From positions 1 to 50,375 of the forward strand of contig CAZZHQ010000009.1 of assembly GCA_964654015.1 (NCBI GenBank): a stretch of 50,375 bases of DNA, given 5' to 3'. A program made the translations under genes and the position numbers. A model generated the notes under the pieces. That model saw only the letters and a program-made list of their open reading frames with translations. It had not been told where the DNA came from and made no database searches. Position 1 is the stretch's first letter. Every line of letters begins with the position of its first letter. Below, one piece after another: positions 25,192 to 33,236 of the stretch. This stretch comes from JAUUZT01 sp964654015 (GTDB lineage: Bacteria; Chloroflexota; Dehalococcoidia; GIF9; AB-539-J10).

Positions 25192-25698
25192 TTATAGTAT
25201 AAAATCATGATGTTTCTTAATGTAAGGGATAAGTCCACCCTCTCCAACAATAACGGACATCAATGGCGGCATCTTACTTGTCTTCAGTACAACCCCGTTG
25301 GTGACATCAGTAACTTTCCCCTCAGATACGTCTATCTCAAGTTCATCACCGTCAGATATTTTGTCTGTGTCACAAAACAATACAGGCATACCCTGATTTA
25401 TGGCATTTCGAAAAAATATACGAGCTACCGATTTGACCAGAATAACACTAATCCCTGCCATCTTAATCACTACAGGTGCATGCTCTCTGCTTGAGCCCAG
25501 TCCAAAGTTATTACCCCCAACCAACACATCTCCCACCTTCACCCTGGAGTTGAAATCGGGTAAAGTATCCTCCAGAACATGTTTGGCCAACTCCGGTAAA
25601 TTGCTCCTTAGATAGGCAAAGCGACCAGGTATGATATGGTCGGTTGAGATATTATCTCCCAGTTTGATAGTTTTTCCCTTAAATAACGTTTTTGTCAT
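25192..25698 (-). CDS. LeuD-type hydro-lyase small subunit (aconitase-like)
   Basis: This 168-residue swivel-domain subunit has the STDHIIPGRFAYLR segment (about 18-31) and the FGLGSSREHAPV active-site loop. It pairs with the large subunit encoded just upstream. I chose the ATG at 25698, behind AGGGTG, over a GTG at 25716. The family includes isopropylmalate isomerase, homoaconitase and two-subunit aconitase. With isocitrate dehydrogenase next door, aconitase is the best guess. No leuA or leuB is in the window. Confidence 0.8.
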   Translation of the reverse strand: MTKTLFKGKTIKLGDNISTDHIIPGRFAYLRSNLPELAKHVLEDTLPDFNSRVKVGDVLVGGNNFGLGSSREHAPVVIKMAGISVILVKSVARIFFRNAINQGMPVLFCDTDKISDGDELEIDVSEGKVTDVTNGVVLKTSKMPPLMSVIVGEGGLIPYIKKHHDFIL

Positions 25699-25793
25699 CT
25701 TCACCCTTTTGTTCACCTCATGCTCATCAGTTTATTGACCAACCCAATTACCTGGTAATAGTAATAGATGAAGTCAGAATTCATAAACTATAT

Positions 25794-27053
25794 TCATATA
25801 AATTCTCTGGGGTCGCTGATTTCCCCGGTTATCGCAGAGGCGGCAGCCGTAGCTGGGCTTGCCAGATATACCATGGCCTCGGGATTACCCATCCTGCCCT
25901 TGAAATTGCGATTTGCTGTTGAGACACATACCTCATCATCCGCCAAAATTCCCTGGTGTAACCCAAGACAGGCGGCGCAACCAGGCGGTAAGATAATAGC
26001 GCCTGCTTTAATCAGGGTACTAATATATCCCTGCTCTACCGCCTGGGCTAATATCGTTCTAGAAGCAGGTGATATCAACAACCTTGTACGCGGGTGACGT
26101 TTCCTGCCTTTTAGCATTTTAGCCACCACGGCCAGGTCATCCAATCGTCCATTGGTACATGTACCAATAAATGCCTGATTTACCTTGACACTCTTGATTT
26201 CGTCCACAGGTGAAGTATTATCTACGGTATGAGGGCGAGAAACCATTGGTGAAAGTTGTCCAAGATTTAATGAGATAACTTTCTCATAATTCGCATCTAC
26301 ATCCGCATAAATCGGTTTGTAATTTTCCCCTCTTCCTTGTCTAATCAGAAATTCTCTGGTAATTTCATCACTGGGAAATAGTCCTGCTTTTGCTCCTGCC
26401 TCTACAGCCATATTCGATATGGTCAGCCTCTGTGAAATGGACATATCCATAAGAGATTCACCAGCAAATTCCAGTGCTTTATATGTGGCACCATCAGCCC
26501 CAATCTTTCCAATGATATAAAGTATGAGATCCTTAGCATATACGCCTTTCTGGAACGCAGAGCTTAGATTTAATAAAATGCTCTCGGGCACTTTAAGCCA
26601 TGTCTTTCCAAGCGCTAACGCCACCGCCACGTCACTGGAACCCATTCCAGTTGCAAAGGCCCCCAGGGCACCACCAGTAACGGTATGTGAATCCGAGCCC
26701 AGTATCACGTCACCAGGATTAGCAAAATTCTCCGCTACTAACTGGTGGCAGATACCATCACCTACATCATAAATATGCGCCCCTTTTTCCTCAGCAAAAC
26801 GGCGCATAAACACATGGTCATTTGAAAACGCTCTGATAGGGCTGGGAGCAGCATGGTCCAGGAACATTACTACCTGAGAAGGATTAGCAAGCTTTTCAAA
26901 GCCACTCTCTTCAAATAATCTCAATGTTAATGGGCCAGTAGTATCCTGTATGAAGGATAAATCTACCTGGGAGATAATTATATCCCCAGCAAGAGCGTCA
27001 CCTCCGGATTTATCCGATAGTATTTTCTCAGTCAGTGTCTTACCCATCTGCAA
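25794..27053 (-). CDS. LeuC-type hydro-lyase large subunit (aconitase-like)
   Basis: This 419-residue large subunit has the three [4Fe-4S] cysteines C299 (IGTCTNGR), C359 and C362 (PGCAACLG). It also has the DSHTVTGGALGAFATGMGSS segment (121-140). It isomerises a hydroxy tri-acid such as citrate together with the small subunit. The start lies two bases after the carboxyltransferase gene, so translation is probably coupled. The substrate could be citrate, homocitrate or isopropylmalate; context favours citrate. Confidence 0.83.
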   Translation of the reverse strand: MQMGKTLTEKILSDKSGGDALAGDIIISQVDLSFIQDTTGPLTLRLFEESGFEKLANPSQVVMFLDHAAPSPIRAFSNDHVFMRRFAEEKGAHIYDVGDGICHQLVAENFANPGDVILGSDSHTVTGGALGAFATGMGSSDVAVALALGKTWLKVPESILLNLSSAFQKGVYAKDLILYIIGKIGADGATYKALEFAGESLMDMSISQRLTISNMAVEAGAKAGLFPSDEITREFLIRQGRGENYKPIYADVDANYEKVISLNLGQLSPMVSRPHTVDNTSPVDEIKSVKVNQAFIGTCTNGRLDDLAVVAKMLKGRKRHPRTRLLISPASRTILAQAVEQGYISTLIKAGAIILPPGCAACLGLHQGILADDEVCVSTANRNFKGRMGNPEAMVYLASPATAAASAITGEISDPREFI

Positions 27054-27055
27054 AT

Positions 27056-28954
27056 TTATCCTATAACCGCCAGCACGTCATCCATATTGACCTTATCGCC
27101 AGCTGAATAGTTTACGGCAATAATTTTTCCACCCTCAGGGGCAGGCAGTACATTTTCCATTTTCATCGCTTCCAGGACAACGATACCATCTCCAGGCTCA
27201 ACTTTATTACCTTTCTCAACCAAATATCGTATTATCGTTCCTGGCATAGGCGCGGCTACAGGAGTCGCACCAGCTGGTATATCGTCCATCTTGACTGATT
27301 CTCCTTTCCCATCCGACGGTGAAGCCGGAGCAACCCTCGGAGACGCTGGTATCACGGGAGAGCCTGAACCCAGGGAGATGTCCACCCTGTGGCTTCTGCC
27401 ATCAATAAAAACATCGAAACCAATATTTGCCGGAGCGGCTACGACCTTCACATCTGATTTATCCACCAACTCGCCTGCCTTGGCTTTAGCTATTATCTCA
27501 TCTTCGCGATGGATATCCTCCAGTGTCTTGGCTTTGGTTTCAGGCGGAGGTTGCTCCAGACCATATTTCCACTTCAAAAAACGCATTCCAGTCGTTGGAT
27601 AAAGAGTGTACAGCAGTACATCTCCAATATCCTTAGCAATATCTTTTGTTTCTTTCTTAGCCTTTTCCATTTCGGGCTCCAGTACGTCTGCAGGTCTGCA
27701 AGTTATAGGTTTCTCACCCCTCTCATAACCTTTGAGAACCAACTTCTGCACCTTTGAGTCAATAGGCATTGGCGTTTTCCCATACAGACCATATACATAA
27801 TCTTTAACCTGCTGGGAAATAACCTTGTACCTGCCAAAGAGAACGTTATTAATTGCCTGAGTTCCTATAATCTGGCTTGTAGGAGTAACCAGAGGAGGGT
27901 TTCCCAATTCTTCTCTTGTTCGTGGCAATTCCTTATACACTTCATTTATTTTATCGATAGCATTGGCTTCCCTGAGCTGGGATACCATATTGGAGAACAT
28001 CCCTCCAGGAATTTGATGTGACAATACACCGGTATCAATCACTGACATTCGCGTCTGGGCCAGGAAATCTCGGTATTTGGGGGCAATGGATTCGAAATAG
28101 TCCCCCAACTTGAGCAGTTTGTCTAAACTAATTCCTGTATCCCTGGAGGTGCCGCTCAGGCTTACTACAAGCGGTTCAATCGCGGGATGGGATGTACGCA
28201 GAGCAAAGGGAGCGAGACATGTATCAACAATATCAACTCCAGCCTCAATGGCTTTTAACATGCTCATGTCAGCCATACCGCTGGTAAAATGGCTATGAAG
28301 AGAAACAGGTATAGTCAATGCCTCTTTAAGCGCTTTTATCAATCTATAAGCATCGTCAGGGGCAAGTAAACCAGCCATATCCTTAATACAAAGACTATCA
28401 GCCCCCATGTCCTGAAGTATAATGGCCTTGTTAACGTAATAGTCTACAGTGTAAACGGGTCCCCCCAGTTTTCGTTGGGTAAGTGAATAGCTCAACGCCC
28501 CCTGGATATGCTTCTTTCGATCCTTTATTGCTTTGAATGAAGTTTCGAAGTTACGTTCGTCGTTAACGGCATCAAAGACACGGAACACATCAATGCCACA
28601 ATCCGCTGCATGGTGAACAAAGGCGGTAACTACGTCATCGGCGTAGTGGCGATAGCCAACCAGGTTCTGCCCGCGCAAAAGCATCTGCAGTTTCGTATTG
28701 GGTAGCAGTTTTTTTAGTATACGTACCCTCTCCCAGGGGTCTTCATTCAAGAATCTTGTCATGACATCGAAGGTTGCTCCACCCCAAACCTCCATAGACC
28801 AGAAACCAATCTTATCCATATCAGAAGCGATGGCTACCAGGTCCTCAGTTCTCCCTCTGGTCGCCAGTAATGACTGATGCCCATCTCGTAAGGTGAGATC
28901 AGTAATTTTTACTGGTGTGTTGTTATTGATCAAATTCATCCTGTCTCCTTGCAA
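27056..28954 (-). CDS. Carboxyltransferase 5S-type domain fused to biotin carrier (PycB/OadA-like)
   Basis: This 632-residue protein starts with an HMGL-like TIM barrel. It shows the metal-binding TLRDGHQSLLA, the carbamylated-Lys region CIKDMAGL and the His pair LHSHFTSG. A conserved PYC_OADA domain and a Pro/Ala-rich linker follow. The biotinyl domain has EAMKMEN, with the biotin attachment site K598. Such proteins move carboxyl groups between pyruvate/oxaloacetate and biotin. Its length is close to the sum of the Propionibacterium transcarboxylase 5S and 1.3S subunits. No biotin carboxylase gene is adjacent. It may be pyruvate carboxylase subunit B with a distant partner, or part of a transcarboxylase with the gene upstream. 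Confidence 0.9.
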   Translation of the reverse strand: MQGDRMNLINNNTPVKITDLTLRDGHQSLLATRGRTEDLVAIASDMDKIGFWSMEVWGGATFDVMTRFLNEDPWERVRILKKLLPNTKLQMLLRGQNLVGYRHYADDVVTAFVHHAADCGIDVFRVFDAVNDERNFETSFKAIKDRKKHIQGALSYSLTQRKLGGPVYTVDYYVNKAIILQDMGADSLCIKDMAGLLAPDDAYRLIKALKEALTIPVSLHSHFTSGMADMSMLKAIEAGVDIVDTCLAPFALRTSHPAIEPLVVSLSGTSRDTGISLDKLLKLGDYFESIAPKYRDFLAQTRMSVIDTGVLSHQIPGGMFSNMVSQLREANAIDKINEVYKELPRTREELGNPPLVTPTSQIIGTQAINNVLFGRYKVISQQVKDYVYGLYGKTPMPIDSKVQKLVLKGYERGEKPITCRPADVLEPEMEKAKKETKDIAKDIGDVLLYTLYPTTGMRFLKWKYGLEQPPPETKAKTLEDIHREDEIIAKAKAGELVDKSDVKVVAAPANIGFDVFIDGRSHRVDISLGSGSPVIPASPRVAPASPSDGKGESVKMDDIPAGATPVAAPMPGTIIRYLVEKGNKVEPGDGIVVLEAMKMENVLPAPEGGKIIAVNYSAGDKVNMDDVLAVIG

Positions 28955-29027
28955 TTTAATATACTATTCTATGGTTATTACGGTCAACTTCGATAATTAG
29001 ACGCCAACATGCTTTGAGTTTGTCTCT

Positions 29028-30578
29028 CTACAGAGGAATATTACCATGTTTTCGGGGTGGATTGGTAACATCCTTGTTTTTCAACATCTGCAATGCCTTT
29101 ATCAGCTTGCATCGCGTGTCGCAGGGATCAATGACGTCATCGATATATCCTCTCGCTGCCGCCATATAGGGATTGGCAAATCTTTCACGGTATTCCGCAG
29201 TTAACCTCTGCTTTGTCTCAGTATAGTCTGTCGCCTCATTTATTTCCTTGCGATTAACAAAACCTACCGCAGCCTCGGGCCCCATGACAGCAATTTCAGC
29301 CATGGGCCATGCATAGTTAATATCTCCTCTTAAGCTCTTACTGCTCATAGCGATATATGCTCCACCATAGGCCTTGCGAACAATCACGCTCACCTTGGGA
29401 ACTGTAGCTTCTGCATAGGCAAATAGTAACTTTGCTCCATGCCTTATAATTCCCCTGAACTCCTGGTCAGTTCCAGGCATATATCCCGGAACATCAACAA
29501 AAGTAACCAATGGAATATTGAAGCAATCACATGTACGCACAAACCTTGCTGCTTTATCACTGGCGTCTATATCAAGCACCCCTGCCATATGAGACGGCTG
29601 TTGAGCCAACACTCCGACACTTTCACCTGCAAGCCGTCCAAAACCTACGATGAAATTGCCAGCAAATTTCTGATGCACTTCCATGAAATCGGCATTATCA
29701 ACTACTTTCAAAATAATCTGTTTCATATCGTATGCCTGAGCTGAGCTATCAGGTATTATGTCAATTAACCCTTCTTCCCGGCGACCGGGATCGTCATCGC
29801 AATCTACAGTGACTGGGCTCTCTTTTTGATTTTGTGGGAGAAAACTCAGTAACCGGCGGGCACCTAGAAAACACTCCTCTTCGTTTTCATAAAGGAAATG
29901 GCAATTACCACTCTTACTGGCATTAACAGCTGCTCCACCTAAAGCCTCAAGGCTCACCTTCTCTCCGGTCACCGCTTCAACAACATCAGGCCCGGTAATG
30001 TAGCTCTGTCCCAGTCCTCTAACCATTAGAACGAAATCTGTTATTGCCGGAGAATAAACAGCACCCCCAGCGGTAGGTCCAACTATCACTGAAATCTGTG
30101 GAATGACCCCCGAATACAGGGTATTCCTGGTGAATATCTCGCCATATCCATTCAGGCTATCAATACCTTCCTGAATACGCGCTCCACCTGAGTCCAGTAT
30201 AGCCACAAATGGCGCTCCGCTACTCGCCGCCAAATCCATCACCTTGCATATCTTTTTGGAGGCAACCTCCGACAGAGATCCACCTAAAACAGTAAAATCC
30301 TGGGAAAAAGCAAAGGAGAGACGATTATTAATCTTCCCATACCCAACAACCACAGAGTCACCGGTATATATCTGTTCTGCCATACCAAAATCTATACAAC
30401 GATGAGTGACGAAAGGGTCTATTTCCTCAAAAGTCCCACCGTCAAAGAGAAGGTCCAGGCGTTCTCGTGCGGTTAATTTACCCTTTCCATGCTGTGCTTC
30501 AAGCCGCTTTAAGCCACCACCCTGCTTTGCCTTCTCCCTGTATTCATTCAATTGAGTCAATCTCTCTTTATTATCCAT
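29028..30578 (-). CDS. Acyl-CoA carboxylase/transcarboxylase carboxyltransferase (12S/PccB/MmdA type)
   Basis: This 516-residue protein of the biotin-dependent carboxyltransferase beta family starts with the ERLTQLNEYREKAKQGGG region. Both crotonase-like halves are present: SGGARIQEG and the GPTAGGAVYSP oxyanion region, then DVPGYMPGT and the KAYGGAYIAM segment. It ends in PPRKHGNIPL, as PccB/MmdA proteins do. It binds methylmalonyl-CoA or propionyl-CoA. The second ATG (30578) is the better start, being six bases from GAAGGA. It is first in an operon with the 5S-type gene 73 bases downstream. Confidence 0.9.
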   Translation of the reverse strand: MDNKERLTQLNEYREKAKQGGGLKRLEAQHGKGKLTARERLDLLFDGGTFEEIDPFVTHRCIDFGMAEQIYTGDSVVVGYGKINNRLSFAFSQDFTVLGGSLSEVASKKICKVMDLAASSGAPFVAILDSGGARIQEGIDSLNGYGEIFTRNTLYSGVIPQISVIVGPTAGGAVYSPAITDFVLMVRGLGQSYITGPDVVEAVTGEKVSLEALGGAAVNASKSGNCHFLYENEEECFLGARRLLSFLPQNQKESPVTVDCDDDPGRREEGLIDIIPDSSAQAYDMKQIILKVVDNADFMEVHQKFAGNFIVGFGRLAGESVGVLAQQPSHMAGVLDIDASDKAARFVRTCDCFNIPLVTFVDVPGYMPGTDQEFRGIIRHGAKLLFAYAEATVPKVSVIVRKAYGGAYIAMSSKSLRGDINYAWPMAEIAVMGPEAAVGFVNRKEINEATDYTETKQRLTAEYRERFANPYMAAARGYIDDVIDPCDTRCKLIKALQMLKNKDVTNPPRKHGNIPL

Positions 30579-30625
30579 AATCATTCCTTCATATTTATTG
30601 ATGTTGATATTTTTTATAGCTTACC

Positions 30626-30659
30626 CTGCTATAATCAATATTATGCTATATCATAGCAG
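30626..30659 (+). promoter_or_regulatory. Extended -10 and dyad at the divergent carboxyltransferase/folP region
   Basis: TGCTATAAT (30627-30635) is an extended -10 directed at folP. It overlaps an inverted repeat, CTGCTAT at 30626-30632 and ATAGCAG at 30653-30659. A further TGCTAT at 30644-30649 forms a tighter dyad with the same right arm. Repressor binding here could control folP. Only 64 bases separate the two divergent starts, so the carboxyltransferase promoter must also lie here. The operator role is inference. Confidence 0.4.
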
Positions 30660-31515
30660 ATACAAAGAAACGAACCTCTCCCATACCCACTGTGGTAATT
30701 CAACATTCCGCTGGGGTGAGAGAACTTACGTCATGGGAATTATCAACGTCTCTCCCGATTCTTTCGCAGGTGATGGTATTAACAGCAATGTCGAGACGGC
30801 TGTTGCCCTGGCAAAAAAGATGGTATCTGAAGGAGCTGACATCATCGATATTGGAGGAGAATCTACCCGTCCGCAGTCAATATCTATACCAGTAGATGAG
30901 GAATTGCACCGTGTAATTCCTGTGCTGGAGAGGCTGAAAACGGAGATATCACTGCCGGTAAGCATCGATACCTACAAGCTTGAGGTGGCACAGCAAGCTC
31001 TAGAGACAGGCGCCAATATGATAAACGATATCTGGGGACTGAAACATGAACCGCAATTGGCAGAGCTCGCGGCTCAAAAAGGAGTGCCCATCATCTTGAT
31101 GAGTAACCAGCGAGATATCTCCCCTAAACATGAAATCACTTTCCCTGACATCATCTCTACTGTGCTCTCATGCCTGAAGCAGAGTATAGAGCAAGCCATC
31201 AGAGCTGGAGTGCCCCAAGAAAACATTATCATTGATCCCGGAATCGGCTTTGGCAAGACACAAGAGCAAAACATAGAACTGATGGGGCGTCTTGATGAAC
31301 TGCGGGTATTGCGAAAGCCTATTCTTTTGGCCAGTTCCCGCAAGTCGATGATAAGCTCTATACTCAACCTGCCACCCGAACAGTGTCTGGAAGGGACACT
31401 AGCTACCATAACCGTCGGTATCGCCAGCGGTGTTGATATGGTCAGGGTACACGACGTTAAAGAAACAGTGCGTGTCTGTCAGATAAGCGATGCTGTCATC
31501 AGAGGACATATCTAA
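30643..31515 (+). CDS. folP: Dihydropteroate synthase
   Basis: This 290-residue TIM-barrel enzyme joins the pterin pyrophosphate to p-aminobenzoate. Signatures in order: VMGIINVSPDSFAGDG, DIGGESTRP, the MINDIWG segment, DPGIGFGKT and SSRKSM. The ATG at 30643 lies about eight bases after the TATAAT box with no ribosome site, so the message may be leaderless. A later start is possible because the first 25 residues are poorly conserved. It is followed by folK one base downstream. Confidence 0.92.
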   Translation: MLYHSRYKETNLSHTHCGNSTFRWGERTYVMGIINVSPDSFAGDGINSNVETAVALAKKMVSEGADIIDIGGESTRPQSISIPVDEELHRVIPVLERLKTEISLPVSIDTYKLEVAQQALETGANMINDIWGLKHEPQLAELAAQKGVPIILMSNQRDISPKHEITFPDIISTVLSCLKQSIEQAIRAGVPQENIIIDPGIGFGKTQEQNIELMGRLDELRVLRKPILLASSRKSMISSILNLPPEQCLEGTLATITVGIASGVDMVRVHDVKETVRVCQISDAVIRGHI

Positions 31516-31516
31516 A

Positions 31517-32008
31517 ATGGCTACCGCCTACCTTGGCCTTGGGTCAAACCTGGGGGAGAGAGAAATAAACCTGCTAAAGGCACTGTCTCTGCTTGGACAG
31601 GAAACCCAGCTTATTAAAACTTCTTCTATATATGAAACAAAACCAGTGGGCTATAAAAAGCAGGCATTTTTTCTCAACATGGTCTGCCAGGTCTCGACCG
31701 AATTGACACCAGTTAATTTACTTCGGTCAATAAAACAAATAGAGAAAAATCTAGGCAGGAAACCCAGTTTTCGCAATGCCCCCCGTATCATCGACATCGA
31801 CATCCTCCTCTATGACGACACAATTATGAAAATGAAAGATCTGGTTATACCACATCCTCGCCTCGTTGAACGTGCTTTCGTCCTCATCCCACTGGCAGAG
31901 ATAACCCAAAATCTTGCTCATCCTGAACTGGGAAGAAGTATTGCTGAGTTAGCCCGTAGCGTAAATGGACAGGATGGGGTAAGTATTTTCAATAAGGAGG
32001 TCCAATAA
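31517..32008 (+). CDS. folK: HPPK, pterin pyrophosphokinase
   Basis: This 163-residue enzyme pyrophosphorylates 6-hydroxymethyl-dihydropterin. It has YLGLGSNLGERE at the start, PRIIDIDILLYDD in the catalytic region, and IPHPRLVERAFVLIPLAEI near the end. The ATG at 31517 is just after the folP stop, and an earlier in-frame start at 31490 would lie inside folP. It overlaps the next gene by one base (TAATG). Confidence 0.93.
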   Translation: MATAYLGLGSNLGEREINLLKALSLLGQETQLIKTSSIYETKPVGYKKQAFFLNMVCQVSTELTPVNLLRSIKQIEKNLGRKPSFRNAPRIIDIDILLYDDTIMKMKDLVIPHPRLVERAFVLIPLAEITQNLAHPELGRSIAELARSVNGQDGVSIFNKEVQ

Positions 32009-32376
32009 TGTACCAATTATTCGTAGAGGAACATTTTGATGCTGCTCATCTTCTACGCGATTATCACGGCAAGTGCGAGAATACACACGGGCACCGATTC
32101 AAGGTTGTCATACGACTGGAGACGACAAAGCTTCAACAAAACGGACTGGCTTACGATTTCGCCCTTTTAAAAAAGTCTTTAAGAGAATCCCTGGCTCGCT
32201 ATGACCATGCCTTCCTCAATGAAATAGCACCATTCGACATTATAGAACCCTCATGTGAGAACATCGCCGCTACACTGTATGACGAACTCCTACCTCAATT
32301 CACGGGACTGCCAGTTACCCTGACACACGTAGAGATATGGGAATCTCCCTCAACCGGAGTATCTTACAGTCGGTAG
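32008..32376 (+). CDS. PTPS/QueD-family protein with combined Cys-Glu motif
   Basis: This 122-residue protein is of the 6-pyruvoyl-tetrahydropterin synthase/6-carboxy-tetrahydropterin synthase family. The zinc ligands are H14 (DAAHLL), H27 and H29. The active-site motif reads C23-E24-N-T-H27-G-H29. It therefore carries both the Cys of QueD (CxxxHGH) and the Glu of PTPS-III proteins (ExxHGH), which replace FolB in folate synthesis. Coupling to folP-folK and the lack of folB here support a folate role, possibly along with queuosine synthesis. A plain QueD is the alternative. Confidence 0.85.
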   Translation: MYQLFVEEHFDAAHLLRDYHGKCENTHGHRFKVVIRLETTKLQQNGLAYDFALLKKSLRESLARYDHAFLNEIAPFDIIEPSCENIAATLYDELLPQFTGLPVTLTHVEIWESPSTGVSYSR

Positions 32377-32389
32377 GACAGTATTGCAG

Positions 32390-32563
32390 TTATTCCGGCG
32401 GTAACAGGTTTGGAATTGAGTCCTCGATGGGGTAGAAATGCTGGCAGTCAGAACAGTACAGTGAACCAGAGATAATTTCATCCCCCCCCTGCTTCTCAAT
32501 GCTGAGTTGTAACTCTCCCTTGCAAACCGGGCAAGCAAGGATCTCCACTAGTTCTTTATTCAT
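32390..32563 (-). CDS. Trm112/YcaR-family small zinc-binding protein
   Basis: This 57-residue gene is antisense to its neighbours. It begins MNKELVEILACPVCKGEL. The first zinc pair is C11/C14 and the second is C37/C40 (LYCSDCQHFYPI). It ends with IEDSIPNLLPPE, the typical Trm112-like ending. The run of eight cytosines in the plus strand keeps the frame. Proteins of this family bind zinc and often act as partners of methyltransferases. It is tail to tail with the PTPS gene, 13 bases apart. Confidence 0.85.
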   Translation of the reverse strand: MNKELVEILACPVCKGELQLSIEKQGGDEIISGSLYCSDCQHFYPIEDSIPNLLPPE

Positions 32564-32646
32564 ATCAATTATGGATTATAGCACCAGCGTTGCTATTTAA
32601 GGAATATAGGAAGCTGAAACCCCGGCAGGCATAACAATTTCCGAGG

Positions 32647-32655
32647 TGTTATAAT
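32647..32655 (+). promoter_or_regulatory. Extended -10 element
   Basis: TGTTATAAT lies 25 bases before the ATG at 32680, with GGGAGG as the ribosome site in between. There is no convincing -35. It would drive the two small genes that follow. Confidence 0.45.
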
Positions 32656-32679
32656 TATGCAAGTTCTTGGGAGGATGAA

Positions 32680-33015
32680 ATGACAATTCAATTTAAAAAG
32701 ACTTATAAAGGCATCAATGCTGAGATGTTTCTCGACGAGATACGTGACCTTTTGCAGGAGCGGGGAATACTATCTGGGGAAGATAAATTGCAGACCTACT
32801 CACTACCCAGCGGAGCAACTCAATCACGCGTCACCCTTAGCTTGAAGACAAGAACTGAGCAAAAAGAGTGTGGCAGCGTTCACATTATTGGTACTCCTTA
32901 CGGTGAAACACAAATGCTTATGAGCTTTGATGAAAGCATTGTGTCCCAGAAGACAGTCAATTCTCTTCAGGAAAGCATCGACCTCGTGCTTGATTCATAC
33001 GAAGTCAAGTGGTGA
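32680..33015 (+). CDS. Hypothetical protein, 111 residues
   Basis: I do not recognise this small cytoplasmic protein. The start is well supported by GGGAGG upstream and an extended -10 box. It is mixed alpha/beta in appearance, with a central segment SRVTLSLKTR and a C-terminal helix (NSLQESIDLVLDSYEVKW). It has no cysteine motif (one Cys) and no membrane segment. The following small basic gene is in the same frame, one codon after its TGA stop. Confidence 0.65.
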   Translation: MTIQFKKTYKGINAEMFLDEIRDLLQERGILSGEDKLQTYSLPSGATQSRVTLSLKTRTEQKECGSVHIIGTPYGETQMLMSFDESIVSQKTVNSLQESIDLVLDSYEVKW

Positions 33016-33018
33016 AGC

Positions 33019-33147
33019 TTGAAAGAAAGCAGGCAGGAGCATCGCGAAGAGCGTAGAATAAAGAAGCGAAAGAAGATGCCTTTGCACGGGAGAAGTCTGG
33101 CTAAGGTCTACAGAAACGCCACAATCAACAGAGCAAAACGCCGATAA
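33019..33147 (+). CDS. Small highly basic protein, 42 residues
   Basis: A TTG start behind GGTGAAG opens a 42-residue frame that begins MKESRQEHREERRIKKRKK and continues with MPLHGRSLAKVYRNA. About 40 percent of its residues are Lys or Arg. The first part is a charged helix and the second part resembles a short nucleic-acid-binding tail. It shares frame with the upstream gene, so a read-through extension of that protein is another possibility. Function unknown. Confidence 0.5.
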   Translation: MKESRQEHREERRIKKRKKMPLHGRSLAKVYRNATINRAKRR

Positions 33148-33236
33148 CAACGTATCGCAGGAATAGGTTAAGAACACCTCCTAGTCATTACACAGGACTA
33201 TAATAAATTAGTCAGAACGTATGCTTTATTATTTTA

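Noticed and set aside
30604..30635. TTGATA with TATAAT as a -35/-10 pair before folP
   Set aside because: The spacer is 20 bases, too long for a standard promoter. The extended -10 alone is the better reading.
32350..32538. 62-residue minus-strand frame
   Set aside because: It is in another frame over the Trm112-like gene, which has clear cysteine motifs and the family ending.
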